From positions 50,576,727 through 50,640,726 of the forward strand of contig OU862917.1 in the NCBI GenBank assembly GCA_917880885.1: 64,000 bases of DNA, given 5' to 3'. This DNA comes from Limnephilus marmoratus. Its lineage: Eukaryota; Arthropoda; Insecta; Trichoptera; Limnephilidae. The position numbers and the translations under genes are program-made. Below, in pieces: positions 54,086 through 63,520 of the stretch; the stretch's first letter is position 1; every line of letters starts with the position of its first letter. A model generated the notes under the pieces. The model was given only the letters and a program-made list of their open reading frames with translations. It was not told the DNA's origin and searched no databases.

Positions 54086-54697
54086 AAATCTGCTCGTCCA
54101 CCGTGCGTCCCCGTTCCCTTCCACCTTTCCCGCCTTCCCCCTCCCTCGTCTTTTCCCTCTCCGCGAACCCCACCTTCCCCCTGCCTTTCCACCCTGCCGC
54201 TAAAATATATGAAATACACACAATTTCATTTATACAAATTTCATAACGCCAGAACTTACCATTATATATAGCCTATGTTACTCGCTGATAATGTAGCTTT
54301 CTATTGGTGAAATAACTTTTAAAATGGTTTAGAGGTTTAGGCATGAAAGCGTAACAAACAAACACACGCACTCTCGCATTTATTATTAATATGGATTATA
54401 TTTATTTATTTAATATGAACTGTATAAATATACCATAAACACTGATTAAATTAAGAAGTGACGACACCAGAGATATAAATACAATCTATAGTACCTACCT
54501 GTAACTAAAATTAATATTGGTTAAAAAAATTGATAGAGTAGCCCACTTGTAGGTACCTACCTTCCGTACAGTTAAATGGGTTTGCGACATCTGCATATCT
54601 ATTAGTAACTTCATGTAACCTAGCTATAAGCGAGTGTTTCGTATAACTTATTATGATTTGTATTGTGTGTTGGATAATAATAATAATAATTTACGAG

Positions 54698-55915
54698 ATT
54701 AGTCCAGTTTAATAACAAATTATAGTCAACGGATTCTCTTGGAATACCTAATTTAAAATTAATATACCTAAGGAATCTATGCTGGACTTTTTCAATCGCT
54801 TGAATATGGATATTGTAATGTGGAGCCCAAATCGTAGAGTTATATTCTAAAATGCTTCTCACTAGCGTTATGTATAAAATGCGAATAGTATCAATGTTAC
54901 AAAATTGTTTGGTTATTCTAATAATAAATCCTAAAATCTTCATTGCTCTATTAATAATATTAGTTATATGGCTAATAAATGTAAGTTTTGAGTTAAAAAT
55001 AATACCTAGATCATTTATGGTTTCTACTGAGTTTAATATAATTTTGTCAAGATTATATTCATAAATGATCGGTTTCTTTATTTTATAAAATCTTATTATT
55101 TGACATTTACTAATGTTAAGTGCCAGTTTATTGCATATACACCAATTAAACAAGTTGTTTAAATTTTTTTGTAAAATTATGCAATCAGAAATATTTTTAA
55201 TTTTTTTATATAATTTTAAATCATCAGCAAACAATTTATCAGTTCGCAGAAAAATCTGTGATCTATTAATATTATATAAAATAATTCACTCGGTCTTGGA
55301 TACCCCTGATTTAATAGAACTAATACGATTTCATTGCCCTGGTCGCGCTAACAATAGACTGACTCTACCGTTCTACTATAATAACACACATACATTATCA
55401 CACTATTACTCACCAATCAGTCGACTACATATTTTGGGAAATGAATATGCTAACATCGGCGACATTTATTTCTTAAAATTAGCGCAATATAAATATGCAC
55501 TCAAAAATTATTTTTCCATAATGTAACTTTAAATACGCAATATGGACATGTTAAAATGAAATGATGATATTTCTCATTGTTCTTTTTTCTTATTTTTTGT
55601 TGTGATACACAAAATAATTGTATGTTATTTTTAGGTTTCAGTTTTTAAGTTTTTATTTTTTTTATTTTTTCCATAATGTAACTTTATACACGCAATATGG
55701 ACATGTTGAAATGAAATGATGATATTTCTCACTTTTATTTCTTGTTATTTTTTGTTGTGATACACAAAATAATTGTATGTTATTTTTTAAGTTTAAAACT
55801 ACTATTATGTAATGATATTACTTTTCTTACTTTTGTACTCTATTATATGTTTATTTATAAAAGGCAGTATAGCCGTTTATGTATTTAAAAAAAAAATAAT
55901 AAAATAAAAAATACA
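54698..55915. mobile_element. LINE 3' copy with 5' inversion (twin-priming structure)
   Basis: From 55232 leftward to 54698 the minus strand encodes FADDLKLYKK (catalytic FADD), LALNISKCQIIRFYK, DLGIIFNSKLTF, HITNIINRAMKILGFIIR and ILYITLVRSILEYNSTIWAP. From about 55233 rightward the plus strand encodes the following C-terminal part (LSVRRKICDLLILYKIIHS, then FHCPGRANNRLTLPFYYNN). Compared with its relative at 11305-12335, the two pieces are adjacent parts of one protein, with the 5' piece flipped. This is the layout made by twin priming during target-primed reverse transcription. The 3' part ends in an A-rich tail near 55905. The copy cannot encode a working protein. Confidence 0.8.
55511..55800 (+). 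repeat. tandem duplication, about 150-bp unit, in LINE 3' region
   Basis: TTTTTCCATAATGTAACTTT starts at 55511 and again at about 55666. Both are followed by ACGCAATATGGACATGTT, GAAATGATGATATTTCTCA and TTGTTGTGATACACAAAATA. Two head-to-tail copies with few differences lie inside the 3' untranslated part of the LINE. Confidence 0.75.
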
Positions 55916-56125
55916 ACATTTTATTTGAAAATTTAACAAATCTGCCTACTGTAAAACCTTTTTAATAAAAATATTTTTTTTACAAAATTTAAAGAATACT
56001 TTAGGTACTAGATAAAATAACAATCTTTCGGAATCAATTTATATATTTTTTTAAAAAGAGTCCATACGTCTAGAAATTGATTTAAAAATGATATATTTTC
56101 AGTTATGTCTGGTTATGCCCTCGTA
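55916..56125 (+). mobile_element. old TTAA-family element, 3' part
   Basis: GAAAATTTAACAAATCTGCC, TAGATAAAATAACAATCTTTC, GAGTCCATACGTCTAGAAAT and GTCTGGTTATGCCCTC follow the order of the second half of 10466-11181. The TTAA at the outer end has been lost. It is the partner of 51655-51995. Confidence 0.6.
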
Positions 56126-56494
56126 TCTATATTGTAATATCTCACATATTGAAATCTATGCACATTTCACTTATCGTATGCCTATGTATATCCGAGACGC
56201 GTCTCAAGGCTGTAATAAATTAGAGCTATTAACATACGAGTATAACGATGTATTATTCTGCAGGAAACTCGAACTAGTACTGAACCCGATTGCTGCTTTT
56301 AAAAATTGTAAATGGTGGAGGCAGCAGTCCACAACGGAGGGCTTACACCAACGTCACCAACCCTGATGTTTTTAGTAATGCTCGATTTGCCTGTTGGTCG
56401 GAGAGTTGTGTTGAGAACAGCGGTTTTGTGCATTTGAGGAGTGTTGAGCCAAAATTTCGGCTTAACAGTTGATCAGTATTGGGATTGGGAACAA
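56126..56494. other. no gene supported
   Basis: GC content rises slightly. Overlapping short frames have no family features. The stretch just before 56495 may be an extension of the LINE fragment that follows. Confidence 0.35.
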
Positions 56495-57145
56495 TGGCCG
56501 ATAGATGATTTGGGCATGCAGAGTGAATGAACAAAGAAAGGAGTGTAAGAATAATATATGATGCGCAACGCGGAAGTTAATGACAGAAGTCAGGGACGCC
56601 CATGGTACGATCAAGTAAATCAAATGCTCGAATCAGGTCATGTAAATGTAAAGAGTCAGAATAACAGAAGAGTATGTATATGTGTATCATATATCATGGG
56701 CTGGAGGTCTAGGTCTTGGCAGCGAATGCATTTTCACACCTCCTGCGTGGCGGGCCGGATCAGGAGAGACTAATTGAGGGATATCTAACCTAGACCAGCC
56801 GGACTCTCTCGACCCGTAGTGGGAGGGATGGATTCGTACATCCGTCACTCCCGCAAACATGGACTTCCAGATTCCTACTCCCATCATATATTTTTTCTTA
56901 TCAGAACTTCCTATCCTTCCGTTCCCTAAAAATACCCACCACGCAGCGTCCCCAAAGAATGTTTTAAACCCTGAAGGATTTTTTAGACCCTGAAGGATTT
57001 TTTAGACCCTGAGGATTTTTTTTCAAAGTTTCCTGTGTGAAGCAAGTTGTGAGTAAATGAAGCAAGGAGCTTGTGCTGAGACAGAATTGCGTGGCGGTCG
57101 ATCCTCTCTGCATACTCCTGCCGAGAAACGCGTGGTGGTTAGCAA
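56495..57145 (+). pseudogene. LINE C-terminal fragment interrupted by a retroposon
   Basis: GATTTGGGCATGCAGAGTGA and GAATGAACAAAGAAAGGAGT, then CAGGGACGCCCATGG and AAATGCTCGAATCAGGTCAT match the LRWFGHVERM / GRP region of 14500-14680. The match stops near 56685 and resumes at about 57050 with GAAGCAAGGAGCTTGTGCTG, as the retroposon 56686-57050 lies between. It ends GAGAAACGCGTGGTGGTTAG near 57145. Stops are frequent. Confidence 0.6.
56686..57050 (+). mobile_element. short retroposon inserted into a LINE fragment
   Basis: CATGGGCTGGAGGTCTAGGT and CTTGGCAGCGAATGCATTTT, GTAGTGGGAGGGATGG and CGCAGCGTCCCCAAAGA belong to the 2608 / 18078 family. The tail contains a threefold tandem of a unit of about 20 bases, TTTAGACCCTGAAGGATTTT, at about 56960-57020, derived from the hairpin. 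Confidence 0.6.
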
Positions 57146-57507
57146 GTTTATTATGATTTATTTGTCATGACGTCCGTGAGAACTAGATACTTGTTTGAGA
57201 GAAGTAAATGGACACTCATTCTTTCTTGGTAGATTACGGATTGCAGATTGCAACCATTAAACACCGGAAAACGAAATCAAAACTGTTTTATTACATCATA
57301 TTTAATAAATTTAATGTCTTTTCGGGACATTTAATGATAACGGCGATTTTTACATAATTATTTTGTAAAGTAAATTTTGTAATGTCAGTCCTGACATTTC
57401 ATATCCTTTAGATTAACCATAGAGATATCAAATTCGATATCAAACATGCTCAAAATCAGATAAATGAATTAGACTCGTGGGTGTCAACTTTTTATCCGTT
57501 TCTCAGG
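57146..57507. other. no gene recognised
   Basis: AT-rich. Nothing recognisable. Confidence 0.4.
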
Positions 57508-58205
57508 TGGAATAGGCCACTCGCATTGATTTCAGAACGACTTGGAAAAAATCGTGTGGATAGATTTTTTTATTAAGATTACGAAAATGTTAGTAAAATT
57601 TTTTAGAAATGTACATTTTTTTATTTTAAAATAAATAAATCCATTATTTGGGCTCGTGACATCACTACATGAAAATATCCGGTCTCCGAAAATGTTCCTA
57701 TTAATTTTATAAAATTCCACACTGATTTATTTTTTTATACGGCATCACTTTTATTTCAGGCGAATTTTTCAATTTGACATTTAACGTTCACTAGTTTTGT
57801 TTGTTCTCTGCGAACTTATCATTTGGTTTGACTTTTTGACAGTGACTGAAGAGAATCCCGTACACTTCACGCTGTCCGTTCGTGTTTTAGAGATATAATG
57901 ATAATGGTGCGGATTTTAACAAAATCAAATTTTATAATATTCTTATTATTATTATAATTTACAAGTACACGTATATTACATTTGATTTATTAATATAGAC
58001 GATGAACATTACACTGATTTATTATCAATAAGATGTATCAAGGAAAAAAAAATGAGATTTAATATTTTTGGTATGTCTCGTTATTCTCCTGTGCCATTCG
58101 TGTAGAAAACATTTTTTTTTTTAATGATTTTCGGCATTAGAATATTTGCCTAAACCGGAAAAAAAAATTTAAAAATGTGATGCAAGTGGCCTATTCACAT
58201 TTTTA
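57508..58205. mobile_element. possible DNA transposon with GAATAGGCCACT inverted ends
   Basis: GAATAGGCCACTCGCAT near 57509 is matched in inverse at about 58178-58196 (GCAAGTGGCCTATTC), one mismatch in 17. The roughly 700-bp interior is AT-rich and has no transposase-sized frame. No target duplication is clear, so this is a candidate only. Confidence 0.45.
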
Positions 58206-58449
58206 GTAGGTCAAATAAGTACCTAGGTATTGTTGTTTTAACGAATTTGAATGAAGCACGAATCACCTCTGCGCGGTCGGTATTGCAAATGTCTGGTAAG
58301 CATCTGCACTACTATATTTATTTGTGTTTTAAATTATAAAATACAGGTCATTAACCCCTTAAGCCTCGGGCCTATTTTGTAGGAAGATCAAAATATTTCC
58401 ACTTAACGATAAAATTAAAAGAAATGGAATATTTCTGAACGCATCCAAA

Positions 58450-58540
58450 AACTAAGGACGAGTTGTTTCAAAAAATTTGACGGATTCATCAAATATTTGA
58501 AGTTAATTTTCACGTTCTGTGTATACTCCAGTAGGTAACT
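58450..58540 (+). repeat. single arm of the 878-1108 MITE family
   Basis: CTAAGGACGAGTTGTTTC, AAAAAATTTGACGG, ATTCATCAAATATTTGAAG and TTAATTTTCACGTTCTGTGT match the arm of 878-1108 with few differences. No second arm is found downstream. Confidence 0.6.
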
Positions 58541-59350
58541 TAGTCGCCTGAAAGTAGGGGGTAGTATGCGTCAATTCCGGTAGTTCTGATTTTTGCAGAC
58601 TTGTTTATGATGTTGACCTAATGAATAATCCAAGTTTGTGACCTCGAGCGCCGAACGCAACTTTTCAAGGCTCCTGTTGGTTGAGATTGTGTGTAAGTTA
58701 TTGTGAAGGTTTCCACGTCTACCGCGTGTGAACAGCACTCGATTTTAAATATTTACTATTAACTCACCAAAAATTACCAAAGTTTTCAATATTATTATAC
58801 TATATATATATTATTAAATTAACAATATTACCTTCAACTAATTTATTTTCCATATCATAGGCAACTACTAAAAATATAGTTTTTCTTATAAAAATCGAAT
58901 ATTCAGACTTTTTTAAAAAGTCAATAGTTCCATATAAATAAAATCAGATACATTTATCCGTGACGCTATCCAGGTTACAAACCAATTCTTAGAATGATTG
59001 ATTCCAATAAAAATGGTAGTTGCCTATGATATGACGATATATGCTATAGGTACTTGTGCATAATTATAAATAATTAATAATAACTAAATTAGTAAATAAT
59101 TAAATTATGCATACATTATAAATAATTAAATAATTTTGCCTGAACTTTGGTAAATAAGATAAAGTTTTTTGGCGATGATTTGTTGATTTGTGTCCCAAAT
59201 TGGTCATTTCTAAATTAAATTTACGCCTATCAAAATGTTTGTCATTTGACTGTCCTAGAACGGGAGACCTTCCTAGTTGGACAGTCAAAGCTTCTTTGTA
59301 TTGATGTATTCTCTATAACAAATAAACGTTTTATTATTATTATTATTATT
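58541..59350. other. no gene recognised
   Basis: AT-rich. GTGAAGGTTTCCACGTCTAC near 58700-58720 faintly resembles the 62640 repeat. The frame at 59100-59288 has no family features. Confidence 0.35.
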
Positions 59351-59351
59351 A

Positions 59352-59775
59352 TGCCTATGACGACCTCCGTAGTCCAGTGGGTAAGACTCTTGACTCACAA
59401 TCCGGAGGTCGCGGGTTCGAACCCGGCATGCGCAAATAAATTTTATTTGATTAATTTGTGTTTTCACAATTAATTCATTTAAAATAATATATAGTATATT
59501 TGCGGCATGTTCCAGAGTGGAAGATACTGTCAGTATCGCCCTGGTGTAAGACCACCATTTAGAATTGAAACGTTGCTTGAAAATGGCTTTAGCCGTGTTT
59601 AGTGACCAGATCTGAATAGCCAGGTACTTCCCAACCTTCCTCTTCCCCACCTCCTTCCCCTCCCTACTACCTTCAGCCTCACGACATACCCCGATTGGGG
59701 ATGCCATAGTCTCACTGGCTCCAGACGGGAGCAGTTGAGATTCTTGTGCGGTATTCGCTGTAAAAAAAAAAAAAA
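59352..59775 (+). mobile_element. SINE with tRNA-like head and poly(A), complete reference copy
   Basis: The head (59358-59432) has GACGACCTCCGTAGTCCAGT (A box TAGTCCAGTGG) and CGCGGGTTCGAACCCGGCAT (B box GGTTCGAACCC). The body follows: GGCATGTTCCAGAGTGGAAG, CCCTGGTGTAAGACCACCAT, CAGATCTGAATAGCCAGG, a pyrimidine-rich block, ATTGGGGATGCCATAGTCTC and CAGACGGGAGCAGTTGAG. It ends with an A tail of about 15 at 59762-59777. Transcription by RNA polymerase III from the internal boxes is expected. Other copies are at 36268-36684, 9968-10210 and 39430-39680. A TTATTATTATTATTATTA run precedes it. Confidence 0.85.
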
Positions 59776-59863
59776 AATATGGAAAATGAATTAGTTGAAG
59801 ATAATATTGTTAATTCTAAAATTTGAAATATGTGATTGGGTATTATGACGGTTTGACAGTAGG

Positions 59864-59939
59864 GCACAATGGCGGAATTGGTAAACGCACGTCCCGGATA
59901 GAGGAGAGGTTCTGGGTTCGAGTCCCAGTTTGCGACCAT
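59864..59939 (+). tRNA. tRNA-like sequence (Leu-type D arm), probably pseudogene or SINE head
   Basis: TGGCGGAATTGGTAAACGCA resembles the D-arm and A box of leucine tRNAs, and CTGGGTTCGAGTCCCAG is a perfect T arm with B box. The acceptor stem does not pair convincingly (GGGCACA with TTTGCGA), and I cannot define an anticodon stem. A functional tRNA is therefore unlikely without structure prediction. Confidence 0.4.
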
Positions 59940-60595
59940 TATCTTTTTCTGTTTGTCTGTGTCTTGTTCTCTTTCATATTCGTTTAGATTATTATTATTA
60001 TCTTCTTCTTCAATGATAAATTATATTGATGGGAATAACCTTTAAAAGCAATAAAAAGAGAATTTTTCTTATAAAAATTTCTTTTTTTAAATTATATTTT
60101 ATAATATTTCAAAATGTTCAATTAAGTATCTTGACGTAAAACAAAGCGGTAATCAGCTAAAAGTACAGTACAGTGAAGTAGAACAGAAGAAAGTGAAACG
60201 AACTCAAAAGGTAATTCTGGTGACTGCTTCTACTCGGACTCGATGCGCTCGCGTTGAACTAAAGTAGGCCGACTCTGTATTGGTATTGGAGTCTTCTTGA
60301 TATCGAAAACATTAAAGTTGTGTTTGATAATAATAATGATAAGAGCCAATAACTATGATTGAAACATGTAGGTATCTACACATTTGTAAATAGAAAATGC
60401 AGTAAGGTTGTATCAAGTCCCACGCTGATAAGAAATAATGAAATCACATAATATATACTCGTACCTACCTACAATAAAATTTAGTTTTTTGCTAATCATT
60501 GGAGCTTTCCGCTATATAACCTATATCAACCTATTTCACTCGGAAAATTTTAAACCTTCGGTTCAAAAAATCATACCTTAAAATTTTAATACAAT
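59940..60595. other. no gene recognised
   Basis: AT-rich with a (TTATTATTATC) microsatellite near 59985-60010. Nothing else. Confidence 0.4.
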
Positions 60596-60597
60596 TA

Positions 60598-61175
60598 CAT
60601 CACGTACGTTATAATCTACGCATTCACAGATGGCGCCAATCAAACTATTTTAGGTTTTTAATACTTTTTGCACGTTACGCTTTAAAATATTAAGGTAAAT
60701 TAATTGTTTGCGCCCGCACACATTTATTGTGAAAATAAATAGTTTTGTCCATAAACAAAATCCAAATCTTTCAAGAAAGGCTGAAAAGTACAATATTGGA
60801 TTGAGTCACCGATACAAAATTCAATTTTTCAGCCTTTCTTGAAAGGTTTGGGTTTGTTTATGGGCAAAACTATTTATTTATATTCATAATAAATATGTAC
60901 GGGCGCAAACAATTAATTTAACTTTTTTCGTTATTTGTTTTTTCACATCTACCGGATGATGATGATGGACACTACAACGATGTCCGAAACGTTGGCTAAA
61001 GAAGGAGGTAGCGCAACACACCAAAAACAAATAACGAAAATGCTTTTGGCCGTGAAAATCTTAAAAATTAATTTACCTTAATATTTTAAAGCGTAACGTG
61101 CAAAAAGTATTAAAAACCTAAAATTAATTTATTGGCGCCATCTGTGAATGCGTTGATTACAACGTACGTGACGTT
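60598..61175. mobile_element. compound foldback: palindrome within palindrome, hammerhead-like core
   Basis: The outer arms, 60598-60700 and 61068-61175, are inverted copies sharing CGTACGTT, CGCATTCACAGATGGCGCCAA and CGTTACGCTTTAAAATATTAA. An inner palindrome of about 220 bp (60697-60919) has arms with AATTAATTGTTTGCGCCCG and CTTTCAAGAAAGGCTGAAAA. Between the inner palindrome and the right outer arm, 60957-60998 has GATGATGATGGACA, then TGTCCGAAACGTTGGC, a hairpin followed by GAAAC as in a hammerhead core. Such motifs are common at Penelope-like element ends. It has no coding frame. Confidence 0.65.
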
Positions 61176-61318
61176 TAACCTTAAGAGAGCCATCGAATGC
61201 AATTATTGTGTTTGACCGTTTGTCCCATATTTTTAGGATTAAAAAAAGGTTAAATTTATAAACGCATGAATTCTGCGTATTATTTATTTTAAAATTGCCA
61301 TATGTAGTACCATCTTAA

Positions 61319-62012
61319 GAGCGTTTAACCAGCCAGCGGACGAAAATCCACATTTCGTCGAAAGTTGTTCTTACGATCGTGCAGGGCGGTTACAATGAGA
61401 AAGATTAATTATTCTCCGTACCAGCTTTTTTAAATTATAACTCTATATCGAATTTATTTCAATTCAAATTAGCTTTAATTTATACCTTCATCCAAAAATG
61501 CTGAAAGGCGTGATGATAAAACAATAAAAATAATGTTCTTTTAAGTATTTATCATTTTTCAATAATGTCTAAATTTAATAAGAATGTTAAAAAAAATCTG
61601 AAATATATTAGTTTGTAAGTGCGCAAATAAATACACAAACGGACCAATTTTCGCCAAGAAACACATGTACGTACATATTTTTTAATGATTTTATTGAAAC
61701 TAAAATTAAAATTCTAAAACATACGTTTGCTAGATAATGTATTGATTTATTTTACTGCACGATTTTATTATTTGAAATGGGTGTGGTATAATACAAAAAC
61801 TTTTTTGAAAATTGAACAAATCTGCCAACGACCTATGGAATAACCTTATTATACTAAAAATTAAAAAAAAATCTCAAAATTTATTACATACGAATGCTAG
61901 ATAAAAGAACAATCTTTCGAAATCCATTTATAATTTTTTGTGGAAAAGAGTCAATACGTCTAAAAACTTTTTTGAAAATGACATATTTCCGGTTTTCTCT
62001 GGTAATGCCCTC
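61319..62012 (+). mobile_element. TTAA-flanked non-autonomous transposon, copy C
   Basis: Same orientation as 10466-11181 and very similar to it, with a small deletion around 61545. TTAA flanks at 61315-61318 and 62013-62016. The ends are GAGCGTTTAACCAGCC and CTGGTAATGCCCTC. Confidence 0.75.
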
Positions 62013-62016
62013 TTAA

Positions 62017-62429
62017 TATATAAAAACGAATGGTTCTTTGTTCGTCCCTTATTGCGATTTAACTTTGGTGGTCTGATGTGCGCATGCCCGCGATGGTTTC
62101 TATATATTTAATTGTGAGCTCTGGCGTTTTGAAATTATATATTATATATAATACAAATTGTCTTCCTTCGAGCTTAGACAAAGGGGCTTTGAAATCGAAG
62201 TTTATTTGCATTGACACACTTTCAGTTCCAAAAATACATCTAAAATTGCGAGTGGTAAAATCAGCGTATAGTTTATAAATCAATTTGCTTTTAAATAACA
62301 CATTCTTTTAACTTCATTACGAAAAGTGGACTATTTATGAAGAGGGAAATGAAAAACGTGCATTAAAGATCCTTTTGTCGACCAAAGTTAAAAATTTTCA
62401 CGCGTTTTGACAGTTCAATGGCTATGTTT
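62017..62429. other. no gene recognised
   Basis: AT-rich. Overlapping frames on both strands at 62059-62301 are mutual shadows without family features. Confidence 0.4.
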
Positions 62430-62670
62430 TTTTGAAGTGAAAACTTCTTTAGCACCGTTGTGATTTGAAACTCGATGAAACGAAAAATAGCGAAACTAAA
62501 AAGTACATCAAACTAAAAATATACATATATAGGATTTAGCCTATATGTATATTTTATAGTCGTGTAATCGGTCTTCTCTTTGTGCGGTGCTTCTTAGCCT
62601 CCCCACTTATTGTCTGCTTTAGTTTTCTGAAGGTTTCACTTCTACCGCTTGTAAATTGCACACTCTGTTT
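62430..62670 (-). repeat. dispersed repeat, inverted relative to 37836-38080
   Basis: CACCGTTGTGATTTGAAACTCG, CGAAAAATAGCGA, TTCTCTTTGTGCGGTGCTTC and CTTTAGTTTTCTGAAGGTTTC are the reverse complement of the 37836-38080 copy. An insertion with a 15-bp palindrome (AAATATACATATATAGG / CCTATATGTATATTT) at about 62516-62554 is specific to this copy. Confidence 0.6.
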
Positions 62671-63239
62671 TTTTGTATGATGTGAGTTAAGTTTGAAGGT
62701 TATGAAATATGCATTTGTTTATCCCAGCTTATGAATTATTTAAATAACCCAAAATAAGAAACCAATAACGAATAACCTACTTTGTGCATGTTTTTCCATT
62801 TCCCTGTTATTTCTTGTAAAAATTACGTTGAAACGAAGTGTACCTAATAATTTAAAAAATTTGTGCTTTTAAAGCATGAAGCAAATTTCTGAACTTTACT
62901 GATATCAGAAACAACAGAAGTTGTCAACCTTATTGTTTTTTGTCAAAATTATTTGATGCCAGGGAGCACTAAACAACCTGATTGTTGTTATACAATATCT
63001 ATAATAAGTATAAGTAGTAGTATGTTATGTACAATATCAAATATATCTATCTTATCTTACAATGATAACAAAATATAATAAAAACCTTTTAGTTGCAAAT
63101 CCCCCTGTTGTCAAAATCCAAAACGATCACTGTTAAAACTCACAAGAATACAAAACTTACAAAAAACACACAAATCAATTTGCACGCAAAAACAAAATAA
63201 TTAGTAGCACACAGAAAAAACCCGCACTGCTTGATTAGC
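62671..63239. other. no gene recognised
   Basis: AT-rich, nothing recognisable. Confidence 0.4.
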
Positions 63240-63520
63240 CCAATAAAAAACACGATAAAAAGCGCGCGAAACCGGCGTTCCGAATTAGTGCAACACTGAC
63301 TGTTTTGCGCGCCACCGTCCTGCGCACTGACGGATCTGACAGTCTCACGATGTTGCCCGCGCACTCCGCAACAGCTGACTGAATCAAGACTCTGACTGAC
63401 TGACGGAAAGACAAACAGACTGCGAACGACTCATTACGACTGTTTTTTCGCCAACGGAGGAATACCTACCTTCCCAGCACATTCTGGTACAAGCGGATTT
63501 GGAAGAAGCAAGACTGTATT
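63240..63520. promoter_or_regulatory. CpG-rich segment with TCAGT-like words, candidate promoter
   Basis: AAAGCGCGCGAAACCGGCGT, TTTTGCGCGCCACCGTCC, TTGCCCGCGCACTCCGC and repeated CTGACTGACTGACGG stand out from the AT-rich surroundings. Arthropod initiators often read TCAGT, which occurs here on the minus strand as ACTGA several times. Such CpG-rich islands often mark promoters of broadly expressed insect genes, but no transcript or exon can be tied to it in this window. Confidence 0.3.

Larger units (their letters stand above)
52026..54395 (-). mobile_element. Helitron-like element split by a later insertion
   Basis: Read on the minus strand it starts TCCATATTAATAATAAATGC at 54395 and ends GGTATTGCAACGCATGCCGC, then GTACCAGCAAG near 52026 (CAAG in place of CTAG). 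GTTACGCTTTCATGCC, TAATGTAGC and TAACGCCAGAACTTACC near 54240-54360 are shared with 33780-33970. A pyrimidine-rich core (54090-54195, plus strand) matches the purine-rich core of the other copies. The 1616-bp element at 52101-53716 lies inside it. Confidence 0.5.

Noticed and set aside
59358..59432. Functional tRNA gene
   Set aside because: The same head with body and A tail is present at 36268-36684, which shows that it is a SINE.
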